From: DASXVX01 sp036504075
GTDB lineage: Bacteria; Bacillota; Sulfobacillia; Symbiobacteriales; Symbiobacteriaceae
Assembly: GCA_036504075.1 (NCBI GenBank)
Contig: DASXVX010000088.1
Location: forward strand, 1 to 64,000
Direction: 5' to 3'
Length of the DNA stretch: 64,000 nucleotides
Below the pieces are notes generated by a model that did not search any database, was not told where the DNA came from, and saw only the letters and a program-made list of their open reading frames with translations. The position numbers were made by a program, and so were the translations under genes. Below are positions 14,122 to 21,813 of this stretch, piece by piece (position 1 is the first letter of the stretch; each line of letters begins with the position of its first letter).

Positions 14122-15135
14122 CTAGACCAGGCCCATCTCCAGCAGCTTTTCCGCAATCTGAATCGCGTTGGTCGCCGCACCCTTGCGGAGGTTGTCGCTG
14201 ACGACCCAGAGCCAGAGGCCGTTCGGGCTGATGATATCCTCCCGGATGCGGCCCACCAGCGTGTCGTCGGTCCCGGCGACGTCGATGGCGGTCGGGAAGC
14301 CAAAGTTCAGGGGATCGTCCACGACCTTGACGCCCGGGAACTTGGCGAGGGCCGCGCGGGCCTCGGCCGGCGTGATCTTCCGCTCGGTCTCGATGAGCAC
14401 CGATTCCGAGTGGCCCACGAAGACCGGCACCCGGGTGCAGGTCATGGTGACCGGCAGCTCCGGCAGCCCCATGATCTTGCGGGTCTCGGCAGAAAGCTTC
14501 ACTTCTTCCGTCGTGTAGCCGCTCTCCAGGAACGTCTCGGCATAGGGCAGCACGTTGAACGCAATCTGCCGCTTGTAGATCTCGTGCTTCAGCTCGCCCT
14601 TCGCACCGGCCTTCCAGGCTTCGGTCTGCTGCTGCAGCTCTTCGATGGCCTCCTTGCCGGTACCCGAAACCGCCTGCATGGTGGTGACGATCACTTTGGT
14701 GAGCGGCGAGACGTCATGCAGCGGCTTGAGCGCCATGATGAGGCCGATGGTGGTGCAGTTCGGGCTGGCAATGATGCCCTTGTGCCACTTCAGGTCCTGC
14801 GGGTTGATCTCCGGCACGACCAGCGGCACGTTTTCGTCCATGCGCCAGGTGCTGGACTTGTCAATGACGACGGCGCCGGCCTTGGCGGCCAGCGGCGCCA
14901 GCTCCTTGGACAGCGAGCCGGTCGCGGCGAAGAAGACCAGGTCCACGCCTTTGAAGGCGTCCCCGTTGGCCTCTTCGACTTTGATCTGCTCGCCCTTGTA
15001 GGTGACCGTGGTGCCCACGCTCCGGGCACTGGCCAACGGCAGCAGCTTGCCGACCGGGAAATTCCGGGACTCCAGCAGGGTCAGCAGTTCTTGACCAACG
15101 GCACCGGTAGCGCCAACAATCGCGACGGTCTTCAT
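14122..15135 (-). CDS. asd: Aspartate-semialdehyde dehydrogenase
   Basis: 337-residue NADP-dependent enzyme that reduces aspartyl phosphate to aspartate semialdehyde. The nucleotide-binding start is VAIVGATGAVGQELL, the catalytic cysteine is C127 in IIASPNCTTIGLIMAL, and CTRVPVFVGHSES contains the general-base histidine. Normal length, with an ATG at 15135. It follows spoVFB by 68 bases, in which a short hairpin can form, and precedes dapG by 37, as in Bacillus. Confidence 0.97.
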   Translation of the reverse strand: MKTVAIVGATGAVGQELLTLLESRNFPVGKLLPLASARSVGTTVTYKGEQIKVEEANGDAFKGVDLVFFAATGSLSKELAPLAAKAGAVVIDKSSTWRMDENVPLVVPEINPQDLKWHKGIIASPNCTTIGLIMALKPLHDVSPLTKVIVTTMQAVSGTGKEAIEELQQQTEAWKAGAKGELKHEIYKRQIAFNVLPYAETFLESGYTTEEVKLSAETRKIMGLPELPVTMTCTRVPVFVGHSESVLIETERKITPAEARAALAKFPGVKVVDDPLNFGFPTAIDVAGTDDTLVGRIREDIISPNGLWLWVVSDNLRKGAATNAIQIAEKLLEMGLV

Positions 15136-15203
15136 ATAGAATCAGCATCCCTTCCGTAAAGTGGACGACCCCTGTTGCCGGCGGCGACAGGGCGGTCACT
15201 GGC

Positions 15204-15809
15204 TTACTGGCTTGGCGGACCCAGGAGCAGGGGCTGGAACTGCCGCCCTTCGATGGCGGCCAGCACCGTAGGAAGCAGGCAATTTTCGATATCGGCATCC
15301 AGCGATGTCGGCTTCGCCTCCGGGTTGTCCTGTCGAAACGGCACGAAGTAAATGTTGCGGGAGCCCAGCAAGGCCCCCAGGTTCCGGGCGTTCATGCCGA
15401 GGCCGTCGTTGGTGGTAATGGCCAGCACCACCGGCCGGTGGTTGCGCATCTGGGCTTTGGCCGCCATGCAGACCGGCGAGTCATTAATGGCGTTGGCCAG
15501 CTTCGCCATGGTGTTGCCGGTACAGGGCATCACCACGAGGCAGTCCAGACGGACTTTCGGCCCGAAGGGCTCCACTTCGGGAATGGTCGACAAAGGGTGC
15601 TTGCCCGTGATGCGCTCAATTTCGGTAATCCAGTCGTCCGGCTTGCCGAATCGGGTCTCCGTGCTGCGCACGTTGCTGGAGATAATGGGGAAAAGGTCAG
15701 TCCCTTCCCGCACCAGCATTTCCAACTGGGCCATCGCCCGGGAGAGGTTGCAGTGCGAGGCCGCCATTGCGACGCCGATCCGTTTGCCCGCCAACGTGGC
15801 TTCACTCAC
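15204..15809 (-). CDS. spoVFB: Dipicolinate synthase subunit B
   Basis: 201-residue flavoprotein-fold subunit of dipicolinate synthase, which makes the spore-core chelator dipicolinic acid from dihydrodipicolinate in the mother cell. Visible are LAGKRIGVAMAASHCNLSRA, DCLVVMPCTGNTMAKLANAI and RPVVLAITTNDGLGMNARNL, typical of SpoVFB. The GTG start overlaps the spoVFA stop as GTGA, so the two subunits are translationally coupled. Its presence is strong evidence that the organism forms endospores. Confidence 0.96.
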   Translation of the reverse strand: MSEATLAGKRIGVAMAASHCNLSRAMAQLEMLVREGTDLFPIISSNVRSTETRFGKPDDWITEIERITGKHPLSTIPEVEPFGPKVRLDCLVVMPCTGNTMAKLANAINDSPVCMAAKAQMRNHRPVVLAITTNDGLGMNARNLGALLGSRNIYFVPFRQDNPEAKPTSLDADIENCLLPTVLAAIEGRQFQPLLLGPPSQ

Positions 15810-16702
15810 CGCCCGCCCTCCTCCCTTTGTCGGTTGCGGAGGTGACGGACGATCAGTTCGGCAATGATCTTGCCGGCGGTGACCGGAGCGACGACGCCAG
15901 GCAGGCCGGGCGCCAGTCGTGCCGACAGGCCCAATTCGCGGGCGGCTTCAAAGTCTGTGCCGCCCGGGGCCGTGGCCACGTCGATAATCACACACTGGGC
16001 AGGCGCCTGCCCGAGAATCTCTTTCGTCAGTGCCAGCGCGGGCACCGTGTTAAAAATCACATCGGTTTCAGCCACCGCTTCGCCCAGCCGCTCCCACTCC
16101 ACGTACTTGTGGCCGCCCGCATAGATCCAGGCGAGATCGAGGTCTTGCCTGGCCGCGACGGACACATCGCTGCGGAGTCCTTGCAGCAGCATGGCGATCG
16201 CCCGGCCGGTGCGGCCGAAGCCCAGCACCAGTGAGCGGCTGCCAAACAGCGTAAACGGAGTGGCCTCCATGGCCATCTGGATGGCGCCTTCGGCGGAGGG
16301 GATCGAATTCCAGATTGCGAACTCGTCGGCCTCCCGATACTCCACCAGCGGCAGATGCACCTCTTCGCAAATCCGGCGCAGATACTCACTCCCGAGGCCG
16401 GTGAACACCGTGGCGCCCGCCGCCATGCGGCGCAGCCCGTCGGCGTCGATGTAGCAGGGCTCCATGCCCTTGTCGCCGTACACCCTGCCGTCTTCGCTGG
16501 CGCCCTGCACCGGCAGGACCGCCACATGGGCGCCGGTCAGCGCCTCGGAGCCGGTGAGACAGACCGTGACGCCATGAAAGCGGTCATCCCACTGCAGCCC
16601 GGCCAGCCGAATCTGGGCGCCTGCCTGCAAGAAATAGTGAACCGCTTCGGCCATCCGTCGGTCGCCGCCGAGCACCGCGACGGTCTTCCCGTGCACGCTC
16701 AT
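15806..16702 (-). CDS. spoVFA: Dipicolinate synthase subunit A
   Basis: 298-residue subunit with an N-terminal domain (KTVAVLGGDRRMAEAV) and a Rossmann domain (LVLGFGRTGRAIAMLLQGL near 150) that resembles hydroxyacid dehydrogenases. Together with SpoVFB it oxidises dihydrodipicolinate to dipicolinic acid during sporulation. The ATG at 16702 is preferred, with a GGGGGA seven bases before; an in-frame TTG five codons earlier directly abuts a purine-rich site and is less suitable. It lies 188 bases after dapB and starts the lysine/dipicolinate cluster. The usual late mother-cell sigma promoter was not recognised. Confidence 0.96.
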   Translation of the reverse strand: MSVHGKTVAVLGGDRRMAEAVHYFLQAGAQIRLAGLQWDDRFHGVTVCLTGSEALTGAHVAVLPVQGASEDGRVYGDKGMEPCYIDADGLRRMAAGATVFTGLGSEYLRRICEEVHLPLVEYREADEFAIWNSIPSAEGAIQMAMEATPFTLFGSRSLVLGFGRTGRAIAMLLQGLRSDVSVAARQDLDLAWIYAGGHKYVEWERLGEAVAETDVIFNTVPALALTKEILGQAPAQCVIIDVATAPGGTDFEAARELGLSARLAPGLPGVVAPVTAGKIIAELIVRHLRNRQREEGGR

Positions 16703-16776
16703 CGCCTGATCCCCCAATCCTTCCGAACCTCTAGCCCATTCTATGGCTATGTGTCATAAGTGGTACCGCTCCGGCC

Positions 16777-16827
16777 AATGCTGCTTGCTCGCGGCGGCTT
16801 ACGCCGCCGATGTCGCTGCGCAGCATT
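16777..16827 (-). other. Nested hairpin between dapB and spoVFA
   Basis: Outer 8-bp arms (16777-16784 with 16820-16827) enclose an inner 6-bp hairpin (16791-16807). There is no U-run on the minus strand, so it is not a standard intrinsic terminator. It may be an attenuator, an RNA-stability element or a site for DNA-binding proteins. Confidence 0.4.
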
Positions 16828-16890
16828 AGCCTTCGCTCCACCCGGAAGGGAAAGGGCACTCCGGTAGTTCGGGAGGGGGAAGGATTCCGG

Positions 16891-17646
16891 TTAGGTCGGG
16901 AAGGCCACGGTTTCAAGGTCGTAGGCGACGCGGTTCTCTTTCAGCACCCATTTGCAAGTCAGGAGCACGCCGGGTACGTACGCTTCCCGAGACGGGGCGT
17001 CGTGCCGGATGGTGAGCGTCTGGCCCGGGCCGCCGAAAATGATCTCCTGGTGGGCCACCAGGCCAGGGAGCCTGATCGAGTGAATCGCCACTTCCGGGGC
17101 CGGCAGGTCGCCCATGGCTTTCTCCAGCCGGTGTTTCGTCGTCAGGGCCGTGCCCGACGGTGCATCGAGTTTCGTGTGGTGATGCATCTCGATGATCTCC
17201 ACGTGCGGCATGAACCGCCGGGCCTCCGCCGCCGCACGGATCATGAGCATGACGCCTACCGAATAGTTGGAGATAAAGGCGCCGCCAATGCCTTTGATCG
17301 TGCAGGCCTTGCCGAAAGCCTCCACCTCACCAGCGGCCAAACCCGTCGTGCCGACAACCGGGGAAATCCCCGCCGCGATTGCGGCGGGGATGGTTTTTCG
17401 CGCCGCCGCCGCCACCGTAAAATCTAGCAGGATGTTACCCCGGACGCCATTACGCAGGGCTTCTTCCAGGCTCCCATAAATGATGACCCCAGTCTTAGGG
17501 CCTGAGAGCGCAAACTCGCCCACGTCCTCGCCAATTCCGTCGGCCGCCACAGCGCCGGCCAACTCGAACCCCGGCTCCCGTAACACCGCGCGCACCATCT
17601 CCCGGCCAACTCGGCCGGACGCTCCCGCCACGATCACGGACTGCAT
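16891..17646 (-). CDS. dapB: 4-hydroxy-tetrahydrodipicolinate reductase
   Basis: 251-residue NAD(P)H-dependent reductase of the lysine pathway. Visible are the nucleotide-binding VIVAGASGRVGREMV, LLDFTVAAA, PVVGTTGL, ISNYSVGVMLM, and the substrate motif EMHHHTKLDAPSGTAL with the catalytic His and Lys. The ATG at 17646 has AGAGGTGG upstream and puts the Rossmann motif at the expected position; the long open frame upstream is not family-like. dapB is placed ahead of spoVFA here, unlike Bacillus where it is elsewhere. It competes with dipicolinate synthase for the same intermediate. Confidence 0.96.
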   Translation of the reverse strand: MQSVIVAGASGRVGREMVRAVLREPGFELAGAVAADGIGEDVGEFALSGPKTGVIIYGSLEEALRNGVRGNILLDFTVAAAARKTIPAAIAAGISPVVGTTGLAAGEVEAFGKACTIKGIGGAFISNYSVGVMLMIRAAAEARRFMPHVEIIEMHHHTKLDAPSGTALTTKHRLEKAMGDLPAPEVAIHSIRLPGLVAHQEIIFGGPGQTLTIRHDAPSREAYVPGVLLTCKWVLKENRVAYDLETVAFPT

Positions 17647-17717
17647 GCATTGCCACCTCTTTGGACTGGTACCTGTCACCTTTAGCCCTTTAACTTGTTG
17701 AACCCTGTGTGCGAATG

Positions 17718-17760
17718 CAGCGGCCAGCGAAAGCCCATAGGCCCCCGCCGGCCGCTGCAA
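17718..17760 (-). other. Hairpin between cheX and dapB
   Basis: Arms TGCAGCGGCC and GGCCGCTGCA are separated by about 23 bases in the roughly 175-base gap between the two genes. There is no U-run. It could weakly terminate the che transcript or lie in the dapB leader. Confidence 0.35.
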
Positions 17761-17820
17761 AGCATCAGCCGGAGACCGTCCCGGCGTTTGGTAATACCTT
17801 ACCGGAGGAACAAGCACTTG

Positions 17821-18285
17821 TCAATAAGTTTCCCGAAGTGCGATATGCACAGTCACATCGCCGTACTTGGTAGTAAGCGGCAGCACCAGCCGCTTGATCG
17901 AGAGCGTGGAGATGCTGGTACCCCGGCCGACCACCACGGACGGCGGGGCGATTTTGCAGGGGAAGCCGGCCCGCTCCAGCTCGCCGCTGGCAAGACCGGT
18001 GATCACGTTGCCGATTTCAGCCACGGCGCTCTCGGCCATGCCGTCAAACGACGTGATCGTTTCGCCGGTCATGACCGAAACGAGGCCTTTGGCTGTCGCC
18101 TCCGACATCCCATACAGCACCAGCCCCTGCGCCCGGCCAACGACGCCGATGAGAACCGTCACTTCATCCGAAACCAGCGGCGAGTCCTCCAGGGTAACAC
18201 CACCCTTGGAGACTTCAGATTTGGTTTCGGTCTGCAATACCTGCACGGCCGAAATCACAAAGGGATTAACAAATTCTGCTTTCAC
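17821..18285 (-). CDS. cheX: CheX chemotaxis phosphatase
   Basis: 154-residue CheC/CheX/FliY-family protein that dephosphorylates CheY-P. The signature ESAVAEIGNVITGLASGEL carries the catalytic Glu-x-x-Asn (EIGN), and the N-terminal NPFVISAVQVL is typical of CheX. The start is GTG at 18285. It is the last gene of the che operon, 139 bases after cheR. A short inverted repeat GGTCAA-N5-TTGACC (18358-18374) lies in that gap, so cheX may have some independent control. With CheC also encoded, the operon has two CheY-P phosphatase candidates. Confidence 0.92.
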   Translation of the reverse strand: MKAEFVNPFVISAVQVLQTETKSEVSKGGVTLEDSPLVSDEVTVLIGVVGRAQGLVLYGMSEATAKGLVSVMTGETITSFDGMAESAVAEIGNVITGLASGELERAGFPCKIAPPSVVVGRGTSISTLSIKRLVLPLTTKYGDVTVHIALRETY

Positions 18286-18424
18286 TAACTATACCCATCC
18301 CTTCCGCCGACAAATAGGGTCAGCCGCGCCTACCCGCACACGACCCCGATACACATCGGTCAACTGCGTTGACCGAACCGACTGGCCTGCCGGACTATGC
18401 TGCGCAATGTCCTGCGGGCTGCGG

Positions 18425-19204
18425 TTATTTTACCGCCCGATAGAAAAACGGTGAAACGCTGGCGTAGCCCATTTCACGGGCACGCAGCAGACTTTCCGTA
18501 CCGCCTACGAAGAGTACCCCGCCTGGTTTCAGCGCCTGGTGGAACCGCCGGTAGAGGTCATCTTTGGCCTCCTCCGTGAAGTAGATCACCACGTTGCGGC
18601 ACAGGATCAGGTCGAGATCCGCCGGGAAAGTGTCCGACAGGAGGTTCCCCCGGTCAAACTGGACCTTCGCCCGCAGTTCGGGCTTGACCGTGAGCCGCTC
18701 GCCCTCCAGGGAGAAGTACTTGGCCCGCCGGGCGGGAGCCACCGACTTCAAATCCTTGTCCAGGTAGACCCCGGCTCGGGCGACCTTCAAGATCTCTTCG
18801 TCGAGGTCCGTGGCGAGGATCTGATGCCGGCCATTGGGGTCCAGTTCGTCCAGAATCATGGCCACGGAGTAGGGCTCCGAGCCATTCGAGCAGCCCGCAC
18901 TCCAGATCTTCAGCCTGGGTGACCGCTTGAGCATTTCCGGCAGAATCGTCTTCTGCAGTTCCTCAAACTTCTCCGGGTTGCGGAGCCACTCCGAGACGTT
19001 AATGGTCAGGAAGTCCTGGAATTCCTTCACCCGGGACGGCGTCGCCCGCAATAACTGGGCGTATGCCGCCAGATCCGCCACGCCGGCCCGGCGCATAATC
19101 GTCTGCAACCGGCGCTCCATCTGGGTGCCTTTGTAGCAGTCCAGGTCGATGCCGGTGAGATCCAGTACGGTCTTGCGAAACACCGGATACCCCGACAAAT
19201 TCAT
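18425..19204 (-). CDS. cheR: Chemoreceptor glutamate methyltransferase CheR
   Basis: 259-residue S-adenosylmethionine-dependent methyltransferase that methylates glutamates of chemoreceptors for adaptation. The N-terminal helical domain includes FLTINVSEWLRNPEKFE; the catalytic domain has IWSAGCSNGSEPYSVAMIL for SAM binding, ILATDLDEEIL and LILCRNVVIYF. The ATG is at 19204, nine bases after cheB. It counteracts CheB within the same operon. No receptor gene is in the window. Confidence 0.96.
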   Translation of the reverse strand: MNLSGYPVFRKTVLDLTGIDLDCYKGTQMERRLQTIMRRAGVADLAAYAQLLRATPSRVKEFQDFLTINVSEWLRNPEKFEELQKTILPEMLKRSPRLKIWSAGCSNGSEPYSVAMILDELDPNGRHQILATDLDEEILKVARAGVYLDKDLKSVAPARRAKYFSLEGERLTVKPELRAKVQFDRGNLLSDTFPADLDLILCRNVVIYFTEEAKDDLYRRFHQALKPGGVLFVGGTESLLRAREMGYASVSPFFYRAVK

Positions 19205-19213
19205 ACTTTTGGT

Positions 19214-20299
19214 CTACCCCTCTCGGACGAGCCGCACAATCATATCGGCAATGTCGTGCACAGGGAGCACATGGTCTGCCACGCCCATCTCCACGCACAC
19301 TTTCGGCATGCCGTATACCACACACGTACTGGCGTCCTCAGCGATGGTCCGCCCGCCAACTTTTTTGACCCCCATCATCCCCTTGGCGCCGTCGTAGCCC
19401 ATGCCCGTGAGAATCACGCCGGTCAGGCGCGCCCCCCAGGTGGGAATGATGGATTCGAACGTCTTGTCCGCCGCCGGCCGTACGCCATGAACGGCCGGGT
19501 CCTGGTTCAGGGTCACATGCCCGCTCTGGTCGATCAGCATATGGTAACCGCCCGGGGCTACGAGCACGTGCCCCGCCGTCACCTGATCACCCACCTCGGC
19601 CTCTTTCACCGGAATGGCCGAAATCTCGTCCAGCCGCTGGGCCAACGACCGCGTAAAGCCAGGCGGCATGTGCTGGACGACCAGCACTCCGGCGTTCAGG
19701 TCCGCCGGCAGCTTGGGAATCACCTGATGCAGCGCACCGGGCCCGCCCGTGCTGCAGCCGATCATGACCACCTGGCGGGGCAGCGGACCGGCGTCGGGCA
19801 GCAACCTGTGCTCCGCTTTCGCCTCCCGCCGGATCGGCGGCAAATCGCCCAGCACACGGCGGTACCGGGGCGTCGCGGTGGCTGCGTTCTTCACCTTGGC
19901 CACCAACTCGTCCCGGGCCACGTGCATATTCAGCGAAATGGATCCGGACGGCTTGGCCACGAAATCCACGGCACCCATGGCCAGGCTGCGGACGGTGGCC
20001 TCGGCGCCTTCGCGAGTCAAGCTGGAGACCATCACCACCGGGGTCGGGCGCTTGTTCATGATCTCCCTGAGCGCCCCGTACCCGTCCAGCTTTGGCATTT
20101 CGATGTCCAGCGTGATCACGTCGGGCTGAAGGGCAAGCGTCTTCTCGACGGCATCCAGCCCGTCCCGGGCCGTCCCCAGGACCAAAATGGAAGGCTCAGT
20201 CTGCAACAGGTCGGTCAGGACCTTCCGCATGAACGCCGAGTCGTCGACGACGAGCACGCGGACCTGTCGCGTGGCATGAGACCCCGCACCACTATCCAT
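19214..20299 (-). CDS. cheB: Chemotaxis response regulator methylesterase CheB
   Basis: 361 residues with an N-terminal receiver (VRVLVVDDSAFMRKVL, phospho-acceptor D65 in VITLDIEMPK) and a C-terminal methylesterase/deamidase domain with catalytic Ser in MIGCSTGGPGALHQ, His in VVQHMPPGFT and Asp in GMGYDGAKGM. Removes methyl groups from receptors after phosphorylation by CheA. Normal length, ATG at 20299, 18 bases after cheY. Confidence 0.97.
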   Translation of the reverse strand: MDSGAGSHATRQVRVLVVDDSAFMRKVLTDLLQTEPSILVLGTARDGLDAVEKTLALQPDVITLDIEMPKLDGYGALREIMNKRPTPVVMVSSLTREGAEATVRSLAMGAVDFVAKPSGSISLNMHVARDELVAKVKNAATATPRYRRVLGDLPPIRREAKAEHRLLPDAGPLPRQVVMIGCSTGGPGALHQVIPKLPADLNAGVLVVQHMPPGFTRSLAQRLDEISAIPVKEAEVGDQVTAGHVLVAPGGYHMLIDQSGHVTLNQDPAVHGVRPAADKTFESIIPTWGARLTGVILTGMGYDGAKGMMGVKKVGGRTIAEDASTCVVYGMPKVCVEMGVADHVLPVHDIADMIVRLVREG

Positions 20300-20317
20300 G
20301 GTTACTCCCCAATCAGG

Positions 20318-20674
20318 TTAGCCGACAAACTTCTTCACGGTGGCCAGAATCTTGTCCGGCTCGAACGGCTTCACCACGAAGTCCTTGGCGCCGGCTTTGA
20401 TGGCCTCAATGACCATCGTCTGCTGACCGAGAGCGGAAACCATGACGACCTTGCAGCTCGGGTCAATGGACTTGAGTTCACGGGTGGCGGTGATGCCGTC
20501 CATCACCGGCATGGTGATATCCATGAGCACCAGATCGGGACGGTAGCTCTGGTACTTGGCCAGGGCTTCCTGACCATTCTCGGCCTCGCCGACTTCGTAA
20601 CCGTGTTCCGTAAGCAGTTTAGCGCAGCGCATCCGCATAAAGGCTGCATCGTCCACCAAAAGAATCTTGGGCAA
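20318..20674 (-). CDS. cheY: Chemotaxis response regulator CheY
   Basis: 118-residue single-domain receiver. It has the acidic pair in LLVDDAAFMRMR, phospho-acceptor D52 in LVLMDITMPVMDG, the switch Ser in MVSALGQ and the conserved lysine in FVVKPFEPD. The TTG start at 20674 has GGGAGGGG at good spacing. It is phosphorylated by CheA and reset by CheC/CheX. No flagellar switch gene lies within the window, so its output (flagellum or type IV pili) is unknown. Confidence 0.95.
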   Translation of the reverse strand: MPKILLVDDAAFMRMRCAKLLTEHGYEVGEAENGQEALAKYQSYRPDLVLMDITMPVMDGITATRELKSIDPSCKVVMVSALGQQTMVIEAIKAGAKDFVVKPFEPDKILATVKKFVG

Positions 20675-20703
20675 ATCGGTCCCCTCCCGCGATTTTTCGC
20701 CGA

Positions 20704-21198
20704 CTACAATTCTCGCTCACCACGGCCGACAGTGCTTACCAGTAGGCGGCCTGTCCCCACGAAGAGCTGAAGGGTTCGTCCATACGTGCCGCCGGTGTCG
20801 TCTGCCGCCGGCGCAACTCCATGGGCCATCAATGTCGCCCGTACGGCTTCAATATTACGGCTGCCAATATCCAACTTCGTCACTGTGCCGGCCACGTTCA
20901 GCATGCGGGCCCCGCCCGCAATTCGGGCCACCAGCCGGGAGCGGACCGCTCCCAGGCGCACTGCCTCGGCCAGTGCCGCCGGCACCGCCGTATCCGCAAA
21001 CTTGCCTGGTTGAACTAGCTGCCCCCGGTTCAAGCTACTGTCCGGGAGCACCACGTGGACCATTACACCCACATGGTGTGCTGCATCGTACAGGGCGATT
21101 CCGATACAGGACCCTAATCCATAACAGACCAGGACCTGATTTGGTCCGGTTCCCGATTTCAACTCACCCAGGCCCACCGGAATCGTCTCGATATTCAT
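20704..21198 (-). CDS. cheD: Chemoreceptor glutamine deamidase CheD
   Basis: 164-residue CheD. The catalytic cysteine lies in LVCYGLGSCIGIALYD and the histidine in GVMVHVVLPDS; GGARML and DIGSRNIEAV follow, all family signatures. It deamidates receptor glutamines and, in Bacillus, is regulated by binding CheC and CheY-P. Its ATG overlaps the cheC stop as ATGA, consistent with stoichiometric production of the CheC-CheD pair. Confidence 0.95.
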   Translation of the reverse strand: MNIETIPVGLGELKSGTGPNQVLVCYGLGSCIGIALYDAAHHVGVMVHVVLPDSSLNRGQLVQPGKFADTAVPAALAEAVRLGAVRSRLVARIAGGARMLNVAGTVTKLDIGSRNIEAVRATLMAHGVAPAADDTGGTYGRTLQLFVGTGRLLVSTVGRGEREL

Positions 21199-21791
21199 CC
21201 AATCGCTTCCAGTGCTGCGACCAACCTGGCCATCGAGTCCTGGTCGGGCATCAGCAAGAAATGGCCGGGGATTTCCTCGTTAAACCCGGTTTCTACCATC
21301 AGTACCTCGTCCCCGTTCAGATACAGCTCCGTGACCACAGACTCCAAAATCGCTCCGGCCATGTCGGTGACCACCACCGGGGTTGTGGGGACGATCTTGA
21401 GCCCGGTGCGGTCGGAAAGCGCATTCAGGAAGGCGGAGCCGCAGACGTTCCCCGTCTCTGCCAGCGCAGAGAGCCCGATCTCATCCAGTTCGGTCGTCGT
21501 GCCCCCCGGCGCCTCAATGAGCATGTCGACGACGCGCATGGCCGCTTTTAGCGTGAAGAGGAACATAAGGTGCCCGTTCAAGTCGCCCTCGATGCCAAGG
21601 TAGACCGCTGCCACCACCGCCGCCGGGCCGCCGGCGATGCCTGGTACCACGTTCAGAGGCAAGAACTCCACTTTGGGATCCAGCAGTCGGATCCCGCCGG
21701 TGGTCATGGTCGACAGTGACTTGGAACTGTTGTCCAACCCTTTTTGGACGATTGCGTAGAGTGCCTGGTATTCGTTTTGCGTGAGATTCAT
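21195..21791 (-). CDS. cheC: CheY-P phosphatase CheC
   Basis: 198-residue CheC-family protein. The second active-site helix LSALAETGNVCGSAFLNAL has the Glu-x-x-Asn pair (ETGN), whereas the corresponding first helix (AIVQKGLDNSSKSL) appears to lack it, so only one site may be active. The ATG at 21791 is chosen for a product of normal CheC size; the in-frame extension to 21848 overlaps the end of cheA and is unlikely. The end overlaps cheD, and cheA lies 22 bases upstream. It binds CheD in known systems. Confidence 0.92.
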   Translation of the reverse strand: MNLTQNEYQALYAIVQKGLDNSSKSLSTMTTGGIRLLDPKVEFLPLNVVPGIAGGPAAVVAAVYLGIEGDLNGHLMFLFTLKAAMRVVDMLIEAPGGTTTELDEIGLSALAETGNVCGSAFLNALSDRTGLKIVPTTPVVVTDMAGAILESVVTELYLNGDEVLMVETGFNEEIPGHFLLMPDQDSMARLVAALEAIG

Positions 21792-21813
21792 TCCTGCTAC
21801 CGCCACCCCCCTG